Part shown: positions 15,462-23,585 of the stretch, one piece after another
Position numbering within the stretch: position 1 is the stretch's first letter
Layout of the letters: each line of letters opens with the position of its first letter
Assembly: GCF_021044825.1 (NCBI RefSeq)
Contig: NZ_JAJNOC010000015.1
Coordinates: forward strand, 1 to 38,508
DNA from: Massilia phyllostachyos
Lineage (GTDB): Bacteria; Pseudomonadota; Gammaproteobacteria; Burkholderiales; Burkholderiaceae_D
Reading direction: 5' to 3'
DNA: 38,508 nt
Program-made: the position numbers and the translations under genes
The notes under the pieces: model-generated
What the model was told of the DNA's origin: nothing
What the model saw: the letters and a program-made list of their open reading frames with translations, nothing else
Database searches by the model: none

Positions 15462-16499
15462 ATGATTCCTAAAATTGTCCGCCGCGGACTCCCATTACTC
15501 CCGCTTGCGCTGCTTTCCGGCTGCAACACGGTGGTGATGAATCCCACCGGCGATATCGCAAAGCAGCAAGCGGACCTGATCACGATCTCGGTCCTGCTCA
15601 TGTTGATCATCATTATTCCGGTGATGATCCTGACGGTCCTGTTCGCATGGCGCTACCGCAAGAACGCCAATGCAAAATACGAACCGGACTGGGACCACTC
15701 GACCAAGCTCGAGCTGGTGATCTGGGGCGCGCCGCTCCTGATCATCATCGTCCTCGGCCTGATCACCTGGGTCTCGACCCACAAGCTGGATCCTTACCGT
15801 CCGCTCGACCGCATCGACGCCAACCGTCCGATCCCGGCGTCGACCAAGCCGCTCGAGGTGCAGGTCGTGGCGCTGGACTGGAAATGGCTGTTCATCTATC
15901 CGGAGCAGGGCATCGCTTCGGTGAACGAACTGGTCACCCCGGTCGACGTGCCGGTGCGCTTCAAGATCACCTCGTCCACCGTGATGAACACCTTCTACAT
16001 CCCGACCCTGGCCGGCATGATCTATGCGATGCCGGGCATGGAGACCACCCTGAACGCCGTGCTGAACAAGGCGGGCGACTACAAGGGCATCTCCGCGAAC
16101 TTCAGCGGCGAAGGTTTCTCGCACATGCACTTCGCCTACAAGGGCGTGAGCGCGGGCGAGTTCGACGCCTGGGTCCAGAAGATGAAGACCAATCCGGGCG
16201 TGCTGAACCGCGCCGACTACCTGAGCCTGGAAAAGCCGTCGGTCCGCGACCCGGTCAAGTTCTACGGTTCGGTCGAGCCGGCCCTGTTCAACCGCATCCT
16301 GAACCGTTGCGTGGCTGAAGGCAGCGTCTGCATGAACCAGCAGATGGCCGATGACCACAAGCGTAACCAGGTTGCCGCCGAGATCCGCAAGCTGCCGAAG
16401 GCGCCCGCCGCCCAGGTCGCGAACGCGGAAATCTGCGAGACCCCGGAAGGCCAGGCCGTCGCAGGCCAGGTCACTCCCAATAATATTGTGAAGAAGTAA
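15462..16499 (+). CDS. cyoA: Cytochrome bo3 ubiquinol oxidase subunit II
   Basis: This 345-residue lipoprotein subunit of the haem-copper quinol oxidase has a signal peptide ending in lipobox LLSGC (Cys about residue 21), two membrane helices (about 40-65 and 85-108) and a periplasmic cupredoxin domain (about 125-245). The two-cysteine CuA motif of cytochrome c oxidases is absent (HMHFAYKG in its place), so the donor is quinol. A C-terminal COX-aromatic-rich type segment follows. It is the first gene of cyoABCD, 2 bp before cyoB. Confidence 0.96.
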   Translation: MIPKIVRRGLPLLPLALLSGCNTVVMNPTGDIAKQQADLITISVLLMLIIIIPVMILTVLFAWRYRKNANAKYEPDWDHSTKLELVIWGAPLLIIIVLGLITWVSTHKLDPYRPLDRIDANRPIPASTKPLEVQVVALDWKWLFIYPEQGIASVNELVTPVDVPVRFKITSSTVMNTFYIPTLAGMIYAMPGMETTLNAVLNKAGDYKGISANFSGEGFSHMHFAYKGVSAGEFDAWVQKMKTNPGVLNRADYLSLEKPSVRDPVKFYGSVEPALFNRILNRCVAEGSVCMNQQMADDHKRNQVAAEIRKLPKAPAAQVANAEICETPEGQAVAGQVTPNNIVKK

Positions 16500-16501
16500 T
16501 C

Positions 16502-18508
16502 ATGCAAGACTCATCTCTCGACTTGACGAAGCTTGTCTTCGGTCGGCTCAGCTGGGACGCGATTCCCTTCCACGAGCCGATCCTGTTAGTGACCTTCGCC
16601 GGCGTGATCGTGGGTGGCCTGGCCCTGGTGGCCTTGATCACCTACTTCCGCCAGTGGGGCATGCTGTGGAATAACTGGTTCACCAGTATCGACCACAAGA
16701 AAATCGGCATCATGTACATGATCCTCGGCATCATCATGTTCCTGCGCGGCTTCGCCGACGCCCTCATGATGCGCGCCCAGCAGGCCTTCGCCTTCGGATC
16801 GAACCACGGCTTCCTGCCGCCCGACCACTACGACCAGATCTTCACCGCCCACGGCGTGATCATGATCTTCTTCGTGGCCATGCCTTTCGTGACCGGCCTG
16901 ATGAACTACGTCGTGCCGCTGCAGATCGGCGCCCGCGACGTCGCCTTCCCCTTCCTGAACAACTTCTCGTTCTGGATGACCACCATGGGCGCGATCCTCG
17001 TGATGGCTTCGCTGTTCGTGGGTGAATTCGCACGTACCGGCTGGCTGGCATATCCGCCGCTGTCCGGCATCCTGGCGAGCCCGGGTGTCGGCGTCGACTA
17101 CTACATCTGGTCCCTGCAGATCGCGGGCGTCGGCACCTTGCTGTCCGGCGTGAACCTGATCGTCACCATCGTCAAGATGCGCGCGCCGGGCATGGGCCTG
17201 ATGAAGATGCCAGTCTTCGTCTGGACTTCGCTGTGCACCAACATCCTGATCGTGATCACCTTCCCGATCCTGACCGCCGTGCTGGCCATGCTGGGCATGG
17301 ACCGCCTGTTCGACACCGCCTTCTTCACGAACGACCGCGGCGGCAACGCGATGATGTACGTGAACCTGATCTGGATCTGGGGCCACCCCGAGGTCTACAT
17401 CCTGATCCTGCCGGCCTTCGGCATCTTCTCGGAAGTCGTCTCGACCTTCTGCGGCAAGCGCCTGTTCGGCTACACCTCGATGGTGTACGCGACCTGCGTG
17501 ATCATGGTCCTGTCCTACCTGGTCTGGCTGCACCACTTCTTCACCATGGGTTCGGGCGCGAGCGTCAACTCGTTCTTCGGCATCACCACGATGATCATCT
17601 CGATCCCGACCGGCGCGAAGATCTTCAACTGGCTGTTCACGATGTACAGAGGCCGTATCCGCTTCGAACTGCCGATGATGTGGACCGTCTCGTTCATGCT
17701 GACCTTCGTCATCGGCGGCATGACCGGCGTGATGCTGGCGATTCCGGCGGCCGACTTCGTGCTGCACAATTCGCTGTTCCTGATCGCCCACTTCCACAAC
17801 GTCATCATCGGCGGCGTGGTGTTCGGCCTGTTCGCCGGCTTCAACTACTGGGCGCCGAAGATGTTCGGCGTGAAGCTGAACCAGTTCTGGGGCAAGGTCT
17901 CGTTCTGGCTGTGGTCGATCGGCTTCTGGGTCGCCTTCACCCCGCCGTACATCCTCGGCTTCATGGGCTATACCCGCCGCATGAGCCACTTCGAGGACCA
18001 GTCGGTGCAATGGCTGTTCCAGATCTCGCTGGTCGGCACCCTGATGATCGCCGGCGGTATCGGCGCGCTGCTGCTGCAATGCTTCTTCACCTGGAAAGAC
18101 CGCGCCAAGCTGCGTGACGTCACCGGTGACCCGTGGGATGGCCGTACGCTGGAGTGGGCGACCTCGTCGCCGCCGCCGGACTACAACTTCGCCTTCACCC
18201 CGGTGGTGCACGACAACGACACCTTCGCCGACATGAAGAAGAACGGCTACCAGCGTCCGCTGAAGGATTTCGTGGCGATCCACATGCCCAAGAACACCTG
18301 GGCCGGCTTCGTCATCTCGGCCATCTCGGCCGTGATCGGCTTCGGCATCATCTGGCACATGTGGCTGCTGGTCGGCGTCGCCTTCATCGCCATGATGGCC
18401 GCGATCATCACCCATACGTTCAACTACAAGCGCGATTTCTACATTCCGGCGGAAGAAGTGGCCCGCACCGAGGAAGCGCATACCCGTCTGCTGAAGAGCT
18501 ACGTCTGA
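16502..18508 (+). CDS. cyoB: Cytochrome bo3 ubiquinol oxidase subunit I
   Basis: This is the catalytic subunit, with low-spin haem and the haem-Cu_B site where O2 is reduced and protons pumped. The 668-residue length matches the family. Conserved motifs are SIDHKKIGIMY, TAHGVIMIFF (low-spin haem His), WGHPEVYILILPAFG (Cu_B His and cross-linked Tyr), HHFFTMG (Cu_B His pair), and HFHNVIIGG (haem-binding His pair). About 15 membrane helices are expected. It is in the operon with cyoA (2 bp gap) and cyoC (7 bp gap). Confidence 0.98.
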   Translation: MQDSSLDLTKLVFGRLSWDAIPFHEPILLVTFAGVIVGGLALVALITYFRQWGMLWNNWFTSIDHKKIGIMYMILGIIMFLRGFADALMMRAQQAFAFGSNHGFLPPDHYDQIFTAHGVIMIFFVAMPFVTGLMNYVVPLQIGARDVAFPFLNNFSFWMTTMGAILVMASLFVGEFARTGWLAYPPLSGILASPGVGVDYYIWSLQIAGVGTLLSGVNLIVTIVKMRAPGMGLMKMPVFVWTSLCTNILIVITFPILTAVLAMLGMDRLFDTAFFTNDRGGNAMMYVNLIWIWGHPEVYILILPAFGIFSEVVSTFCGKRLFGYTSMVYATCVIMVLSYLVWLHHFFTMGSGASVNSFFGITTMIISIPTGAKIFNWLFTMYRGRIRFELPMMWTVSFMLTFVIGGMTGVMLAIPAADFVLHNSLFLIAHFHNVIIGGVVFGLFAGFNYWAPKMFGVKLNQFWGKVSFWLWSIGFWVAFTPPYILGFMGYTRRMSHFEDQSVQWLFQISLVGTLMIAGGIGALLLQCFFTWKDRAKLRDVTGDPWDGRTLEWATSSPPPDYNFAFTPVVHDNDTFADMKKNGYQRPLKDFVAIHMPKNTWAGFVISAISAVIGFGIIWHMWLLVGVAFIAMMAAIITHTFNYKRDFYIPAEEVARTEEAHTRLLKSYV

Positions 18509-18515
18509 AACAACC

Positions 18516-19151
18516 ATGGCACATAATCCAACCATTTCCGGCGGCCTGACCGCCGACGAGGTGACCGCGCGCTACCTGGTGCGCGAACACCATCCGGAGC
18601 AGGGCACTTTGCTCGGCTTCTGGATCTACCTGATGAGCGACTGCCTCATCTTCGCGTCCCTGTTCGCCACCTATGCGGTGCTGGGCCGTAACTACGCCGG
18701 CGGTCCGACCGGCGCCGAACTGTTCGACCTGACGCTGATCGCCATTAACACCGGCTTCCTGCTGCTGTCGTCGATCACCTTCGGCGTCGCGATGGTCTCG
18801 GCGCAAGCCAAGAAGCTGGGCGCGACCCTGTTCTGGATGGCGGTCACCGGCCTGCTCGGCCTGGCCTTCCTGTCGCTGGAAATCTACGAGTTCCAGCACC
18901 TGATCCACGAAGGCGCGGGCCCGAGCCGCAGCGGCTTCCTGACCGCGTTCTTCTCGCTGGTCGGCACCCACGGCCTGCACGTGCTGTTCGGCGCGGTCTG
19001 GCTGGTGACCCTGATGGTCCAGCTGTCGAAGCACGGCCTGACGGTCGAGAACTTCCGCCGCCTGCAGTGCCTGTCGCTGTTCTGGCACTTCCTGGACGTC
19101 GTCTGGATCGGCGTGTTTACCTTTGTCTACCTGATGGGAGTGCTGCCATGA
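18516..19151 (+). CDS. cyoC: Cytochrome bo3 ubiquinol oxidase subunit III
   Basis: The 211-residue membrane protein has five hydrophobic helices, as in the quinol-oxidase subunit III family. The LGFWIYLMSDCLIFASLF segment near the N-terminus and SLVGTHGLHVLFG further on are characteristic. It stabilises subunit I and carries no cofactor. Its stop overlaps the cyoD start in ATGA, so the two are translationally coupled. Confidence 0.96.
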   Translation: MAHNPTISGGLTADEVTARYLVREHHPEQGTLLGFWIYLMSDCLIFASLFATYAVLGRNYAGGPTGAELFDLTLIAINTGFLLLSSITFGVAMVSAQAKKLGATLFWMAVTGLLGLAFLSLEIYEFQHLIHEGAGPSRSGFLTAFFSLVGTHGLHVLFGAVWLVTLMVQLSKHGLTVENFRRLQCLSLFWHFLDVVWIGVFTFVYLMGVLP

Positions 19152-19549
19152 GCGACCAACTCCACCACGCCGAGCACGATCACGACGGCCACACCACCTT
19201 CGTGACCCACTACGCCATGAAGGACTACGCGATCGGCTTCGTGCTGTCGCTGGTCCTGACCGCGATCCCGTTCTGGCTCGTCATGGGCCACGTGCTGCCG
19301 CCGGAAACCACCAAGTGGGTGATCATGGGCTTCGCCGCCATCCAGTTCGTCGTGCAGATGATCTACTTCCTGCACATGAACTCGAAGTCGGAAGGCGGCT
19401 GGAACCTGATGGCGCTGCTGTTGACCACCGTCCTGCTGGTCATCGTGCTGGCCGGTTCGATCTGGGTCATGACGCACATGAACGCCAACATGATGCCGGC
19501 CATGGGTGGCGCAAGCGACACCACCCACGGCATGCACGACATGCAATAA
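19148..19549 (+). CDS. cyoD: Cytochrome bo3 ubiquinol oxidase subunit IV
   Basis: The 133-residue product has three membrane helices, including the MIYFLHM motif of COX4_pro-type subunits. The N-terminus is histidine-rich (HHAEHDHDGHTT) and the C-terminus rich in Met and His (MNANMMPAMGG...HGMHDMQ). Such residues could bind copper, but this is only a suggestion. The start is ATG 19148, in the ATGA overlap with cyoC. A cyoE (haem O synthase) does not follow; a SURF1 gene takes that position. Confidence 0.95.
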   Translation: MSDQLHHAEHDHDGHTTFVTHYAMKDYAIGFVLSLVLTAIPFWLVMGHVLPPETTKWVIMGFAAIQFVVQMIYFLHMNSKSEGGWNLMALLLTTVLLVIVLAGSIWVMTHMNANMMPAMGGASDTTHGMHDMQ

Positions 19550-19560
19550 GCCAGCAGTAG

Positions 19561-20361
19561 ATGTACCCGCGCGACCAGCAAGCAGGCCCTGTTTCCCATC
19601 CGCCCCGCAGCAACTTTGCGAGGCGGATGTTCGGAGCGGTGGCCCTGCTGCTGGTCGCGCTTTTCATTGGTCTCGGCACCTGGCAGGTCGTGCGCCTGCA
19701 GTGGAAGCTGGACCTGATCGCGCGGGTCGACGCGCGCGTGCATGCGCAAGCCGTTGCGGCCCCTTCGGCGCCAAGCTGGGCGCAGGTCACCAAGGAATCC
19801 GACGAATACCGGCGCGTGCGCGTGGCCGGGCACTATCTCTACGAATTCACGACGCCGGTCCAGGCTTTGTCCGAGCTGGGATCGGGGTTCTGGCTGCTCA
19901 CGCCGTTGTGCACGGACGAGGGCCACATCGTGTTCATCAACCGCGGCTTCATTGCGGCGGCGGACAACAAGCCGGGCACGTATCCGGGTCGGCGTGCGGA
20001 AGCGAATCCGTGCGCCGCGGCGGGCGAGCACGTCACCGTGACCGGGCTGCTCCGTATCACCGAACCGAAAGGCGGCTTCCTGCGCGAGAACGATCCGGCG
20101 AACAATCGCTGGTACTCGCGCGACGTCGCGCTGCTCGCGAGCGCGCGGGGGCTGTCGAACGTGGCGCCGTACTTTATCGACGCCGGCAAAGGGCAGGATC
20201 CACAGGGCGCGCCCGAACGCGCCGTGGGCGGCCTGACGGTCATCTCCTTCACCAACAACCATCTCGTGTATGCGCTCACCTGGTACGCGCTGGCCATCAT
20301 GGCCGGCGCCGCCTGGTGGTGGATCAGGCGTCATGGCGGTACAATCCGCGACGACGATTAA
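19561..20361 (+). CDS. SURF1-family oxidase assembly protein
   Basis: The 266-residue product has an N-terminal membrane helix (about 24-42; ALFIGLGTWQVVRLQWK, the SURF1 start motif) and a C-terminal helix (about 232-252), with a periplasmic domain between. Family motifs visible are YRRVRVAGHY, GFWLLTPL, and FINRGFI. SURF1 proteins help deliver haem into subunit I of haem-copper oxidases. Its place 11 bp after cyoD indicates service to this bo3-type enzyme. Confidence 0.92.
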   Translation: MYPRDQQAGPVSHPPRSNFARRMFGAVALLLVALFIGLGTWQVVRLQWKLDLIARVDARVHAQAVAAPSAPSWAQVTKESDEYRRVRVAGHYLYEFTTPVQALSELGSGFWLLTPLCTDEGHIVFINRGFIAAADNKPGTYPGRRAEANPCAAAGEHVTVTGLLRITEPKGGFLRENDPANNRWYSRDVALLASARGLSNVAPYFIDAGKGQDPQGAPERAVGGLTVISFTNNHLVYALTWYALAIMAGAAWWWIRRHGGTIRDDD

Positions 20362-20387
20362 CTTCACCTTGGTCCCGCAGCCCCAGC

Positions 20388-20475
20388 ACGTCATCCCGGC
20401 GCAGGCCGGGATCCAAGTTCTGCTCGCATATCGTCTGCGCAGACAAAATTGGGCACCGGCCTTCGCCGGTTCGAC
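20388..20475. repeat. Second REP-like inverted pair
   Basis: The forward unit (20388-20420) contains TCCCGGCGCAGGCCGGGA followed by TCCAAGTTC. The reverse unit (20447-20475) contains ACCGGCCTTCGCCGGT. These are the same unit family as 6879-6990, but arranged in the opposite order. They lie between the SURF1 and regB genes, interrupting an otherwise tight cluster, and could act as an mRNA processing or stability boundary. Confidence 0.8.
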
Positions 20476-20520
20476 GGTCTCCAGGCAAACAATGAAAACA
20501 AGACCCGATCCATCGCGCGC

Positions 20521-21894
20521 ATGATACAGAATCCCCTCGAATTCTTCGCCAAGGCAGCCCGGAGCTCGCCCCAGGCGGCCGCGGCGAACGTCGAATTCGC
20601 GGCCGGCCACAAGAACATGCTGCAGCTGATCGAGCTGCGCTGGATCGCCGTCATCGGCCAGATCACGACGATCGCGGCCGCCATCCTGATCTTCGAGATC
20701 GCGCTGCCGCTGGTGCACATGCTGCAGGTGCTGGCCTGCCTGATCGCCTTCAACGTCGCCAGCCACATGCGCTGGCACGAGCGGCGGCCGGTGTCGAACG
20801 GCGAGATGTTCATGGCCCTGCTGGTCGACGTCGCCAGCCTGACGGTGCTGCTCTACCTGTCCGGCGGCATCACCAATCCCTTCGCCTTCCTCTACCTGCT
20901 GCAGGTGATCCTGTCGGCGGTGCTGCTGGAGGTGTTCTGGACCTGGATCATCGTCCTGATCACGACCTTCTGCCTGGCCGGCCTGGCGATGTACGCGCAG
21001 CCGCTCGCGCTGCCCTTCGACCATGCGCGCGGCATCTCGAGCCTGTACATCCAGGGCCTGCTGGTCTGTTTCGCGCTCGACGCGGCCCTGCTCGTGATGT
21101 TCATTTCGCGCATCTCGGACACCCTGCGCGAGAAGGCGGCCCAGCTGGCGGCGCTGCGCCAGCAGGCGGTCGAGGAAGAGCACATCGTCCGCATGGGCCT
21201 GCTGGCCTCGGGCGCCGCCCACGAGCTGGGCACGCCGCTGGCCACGGTGTCGGTGATCCTGGGCGACTGGAAGCGCATGCCCCAGTTCCGCAGCGACCCC
21301 GGCCTGCTCGAAGAGATCCAGGAAATGCAGACCCAGCTGCAGCGCTGCAAATCCATCGTCAGCGGTATCCTGCTGTCGGCGGGCGAGGCGCGCGGCGAAT
21401 CGGCGGTGCGCACCACCGTGCGCAGCTTCCTCGACGGCCTGGTCGCGACCTGGCGCGCCAGCCGCCCGGTGACCGGCTTCCAGTACAATAACCGGGTGCG
21501 CGAAGACGTCCCGGTCGCCTCGGACTCGGCGCTGAAGCAGACCATCGACAACCTGCTCGACAATGCGCTGGAGGCTTCGCCCGCGTGGGTCGGCCTGGAT
21601 GTCGTCAACGACGACGGCGTGCTGCACATCATCGTGAGCGATCGCGGCCCCGGCTTCGCGCCGGCGATGCTGGGCCAGATCGGCAAGCCCTACCAGTCGA
21701 CCAAGGCGGAGCCGGGCCACGGCCTCGGCCTGTTCCTGGCGGTGAACGTGGCGCGCAAGCTCGGCGGCGCGGTGACGGCCGTCAACCGGCCGGACGGCGG
21801 CGCCCAGGTGACGCTCACCTTGCCGCTGTCGAGCATCGCGCTCGATGAGGAAGGTGCAGAACGTGAAGAACAACGCAACAAGGAAGCCAATTGA
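20521..21894 (+). CDS. regB: RegB/PrrB-type redox-sensing histidine kinase
   Basis: The 457-residue product has about six membrane helices (roughly 30-200), including the quinone/redox loop motif GGITNPF. The H-box GAAHELGTPLATVSV follows, then a cysteine in QLQRCKSIV that corresponds to the redox-active Cys265 of Rhodobacter RegB. N, G1 and G2 boxes are DNLLDNALEAS, DRGPGF and GHGLGLFLA. The start is placed at ATG 20521, after the REP pair; earlier in-frame ATGs lie inside that repeat. It overlaps regA by 4 bp and follows cyoABCD-SURF1, a target type of RegBA in other bacteria. Confidence 0.9.
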   Translation: MIQNPLEFFAKAARSSPQAAAANVEFAAGHKNMLQLIELRWIAVIGQITTIAAAILIFEIALPLVHMLQVLACLIAFNVASHMRWHERRPVSNGEMFMALLVDVASLTVLLYLSGGITNPFAFLYLLQVILSAVLLEVFWTWIIVLITTFCLAGLAMYAQPLALPFDHARGISSLYIQGLLVCFALDAALLVMFISRISDTLREKAAQLAALRQQAVEEEHIVRMGLLASGAAHELGTPLATVSVILGDWKRMPQFRSDPGLLEEIQEMQTQLQRCKSIVSGILLSAGEARGESAVRTTVRSFLDGLVATWRASRPVTGFQYNNRVREDVPVASDSALKQTIDNLLDNALEASPAWVGLDVVNDDGVLHIIVSDRGPGFAPAMLGQIGKPYQSTKAEPGHGLGLFLAVNVARKLGGAVTAVNRPDGGAQVTLTLPLSSIALDEEGAEREEQRNKEAN

Positions 21895-22433
21895 GCGACA
21901 CCCCTGAGCGCCTGCTGCTCATCATCGAAGACGACGAGGCCTTCGCCCGCACCCTGAGCCGCTCCTTCGAGCGGCGCGGCTACCGGGTCCTGGTGGCCTC
22001 CGGCCACGACGAGGCGGCCGTGCTGCTCGAGGCGCATTCGCCCGGCTACGCGGTGGTCGACCTCAAGCTCAAGGGGAACAGTTCGGGCCTGGCCTGCGTC
22101 CAGCTGCTGCACGAGCACGACCCGGACATGCTGATCGTGGTGCTGACCGGCTTCGCCAGCATCGCCACCGCGGTCGAGGCGATCAAGCTGGGGGCGGTGC
22201 AGTACCTGGCCAAGCCCTCGAACACCGACGACATCGAGGCCGCCTTCGGCCACGTGGCCGGCAACACCGACGTCGAGGTGACGAACCGCTCGACCTCGAT
22301 CAAGACCCTCGAGTGGGAGCGCATCCACGCGGTACTCGCCGAGACCGACTTCAACATTTCGGAAGCGGCGCGCCGCCTCGGCCTGCACCGGCGCACGCTG
22401 GCGCGCAAGCTCGAGAAGCAGCGCGTGAAGTAG
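21891..22433 (+). CDS. regA: RegA/PrrA-type response regulator
   Basis: The 180-residue product has a receiver domain (about 8-120) with acidic pair EDDE, phospho-acceptor Asp in AVVDLKL (about residue 55) and the Lys of LAKPSN. A Fis-type helix-turn-helix at the C-terminus (NISEAARRLGLHRRTLARKL) is the near-invariant RegA DNA-binding helix. The start is TTG 21891, in a TTGA overlap with the regB stop. It is expected to control respiratory genes in response to redox state; the adjacent cyo operon is the obvious candidate. Confidence 0.92.
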   Translation: MSDTPERLLLIIEDDEAFARTLSRSFERRGYRVLVASGHDEAAVLLEAHSPGYAVVDLKLKGNSSGLACVQLLHEHDPDMLIVVLTGFASIATAVEAIKLGAVQYLAKPSNTDDIEAAFGHVAGNTDVEVTNRSTSIKTLEWERIHAVLAETDFNISEAARRLGLHRRTLARKLEKQRVK

Positions 22434-22442
22434 GGCGGCCGG

Positions 22443-22817
22443 ATGCGTCTTCTCGCGCCTCTGCTCGCCTGTCTCGTGATGGCCCCGGCCCACGGCGCCG
22501 ATGCGCTTGCGCCTGGTCGCACCGCCTTCCAGCGCTGCGCCAACTGCCACCAGGTCGGGCCCGGCGCACGCAGCAACTTCGGGCCCCAGCTGAACGGCAT
22601 CATCGGCCGCCGCGCCGGCTCGGCGCCGGACTTCGACTATTCGCCGGCGATGAAGAAGGCCGGCTTCGTGTGGGACGAGAAGCGCCTCGCCGCCTTCCTG
22701 CGCGATCCGGACGCGGTCGTCCCGGGCAACAAGATGCGCTTCTGGGGCTTGCGCAGCGATCGCCAGATCGCCGACCTGCTGGCCTACCTGCGCAGCGCCG
22801 GCGCCGGACAACGGTGA
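22443..22817 (+). CDS. Class I cytochrome c
   Basis: The 124-residue exported protein has a signal peptide (about 1-18, ending AHG-A), a CANCH haem site near residue 32, and Met ligand in GNKMRFWG (about residue 97). The spacing fits mitochondrial-like small cytochromes c (PGARSNFGPQLNGIIGRRAGS). It follows regA by 9 bp and overlaps the MOSC gene by 3 bp, so it is part of the same transcript. It is a periplasmic electron carrier; the partner is unknown. Confidence 0.92.
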   Translation: MRLLAPLLACLVMAPAHGADALAPGRTAFQRCANCHQVGPGARSNFGPQLNGIIGRRAGSAPDFDYSPAMKKAGFVWDEKRLAAFLRDPDAVVPGNKMRFWGLRSDRQIADLLAYLRSAGAGQR

Positions 22818-23506
22818 GCGCCGCCGCGAGGAAGGTGCTCGCACTGGCAGTGCGCCCCGCCGATACGCCGGTGCCGGTGGATTCGGCACGGGCCATTGCC
22901 GGTCTCGGCCTGGCAAACGACCGCCACGCCGATCCGCGCTCGCCCCGCCAGCTGCTGCTGGCGGGGGCGCCGGCCTACCACGACCTGCACATGGCGCCTC
23001 TTACATTGCGCGAAAACCTGCTGCTCGACCTCGATACCGCCGCCCTCGAATCCGGCATGCTGCTGCGCATAGGCCTGGAGGTCACGCTGCGCCTGACTTT
23101 CCAGTGCGAAGCCTGCGGCGCCGTCGCCGCCCGCCTCGGCGGCCCGGCGCGGGCGCTGCGCGGCCGGCGCGGCATGCTGGCGCGGGTGGAAACCGGCGGC
23201 ATGCTGCGCGCGGGCGATCCGGTCACGATCCTCGCCGCGCGCGCCACGCCGCTGTCCGATGACTGGCACGACCGCGTGGCGACGGTCCTCGACGCCGTCC
23301 CGCCCGGGATGGTGATCACCTACGCCGACCTGGCGCGCGTTGCCGGCGTCCAGTCCAGCTACTGCCGCGCCTTCCCGCGCGCCCTCGCCAAGCTCGGCCC
23401 CACCCGCGCCGCCCGCGCCATCCCGGCCCGCGCCGACACCCCCGCGCCGCGCTGGGACGGCGCCGGCTTCTTCGACACCAACGTCGGTGTCAGGTCTGAC
23501 ATTTAG
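22814..23506 (+). CDS. MOSC-domain protein fused to an MGMT-like DNA-binding domain
   Basis: The 230-residue product starts with GTG 22814 in a GTGA overlap with the cytochrome c gene. Residues about 1-145 form a MOSC domain (LRENLLLDLD, a cysteine pair FQCEACGAV, and GMLARVETGGMLRAGDPV), a fold that binds molybdenum cofactor or sulfur. Residues about 152-205 resemble the winged-helix part of O6-alkylguanine-DNA alkyltransferase (VLDAVPPGMVITYADLARVAG), without the PCHR reaction motif. The last residues (GVRSDI) are encoded by the palindromic repeat at 23487-23568, so the natural C-terminus may have been replaced. The function of the fusion is unknown. Confidence 0.75.
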   Translation: MSAAARKVLALAVRPADTPVPVDSARAIAGLGLANDRHADPRSPRQLLLAGAPAYHDLHMAPLTLRENLLLDLDTAALESGMLLRIGLEVTLRLTFQCEACGAVAARLGGPARALRGRRGMLARVETGGMLRAGDPVTILAARATPLSDDWHDRVATVLDAVPPGMVITYADLARVAGVQSSYCRAFPRALAKLGPTRAARAIPARADTPAPRWDGAGFFDTNVGVRSDI

Positions 23507-23568
23507 ATACGAGCTCAGCCTTATCGAGGGTTACGGATGAGGCTGTGTCCGAATGTCAGACCTGACAC
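23487..23568. repeat. Palindromic element with 17-bp inverted terminal arms
   Basis: The arms at 23487-23503 and 23552-23568 are perfect 17-bp inverted copies. Each arm is itself a dyad (TGTCAG-GT-CTGACA). The 48-bp interior has a second hairpin (CAGCCT with AGGCTG). The left arm supplies the last codons and stop of the MOSC gene. The element fills most of the gap to the convergent ZIP gene and may also terminate transcription in both directions, although no T-run is present. Confidence 0.85.
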
Positions 23569-23585
23569 TGGGGTTGCAGTTTTGG

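Noticed and set aside
16586..18535. Long minus-strand open frame opposite cyoB
   Set aside because: Composition dominated by His, Asp, Glu and Gln from complementing cyoB codons; cyoB motifs are unmistakable on the other strand.
19363..21873. Long minus-strand open frame opposite SURF1 and regB
   Set aside because: Shadow of two real genes and crosses the REP pair.
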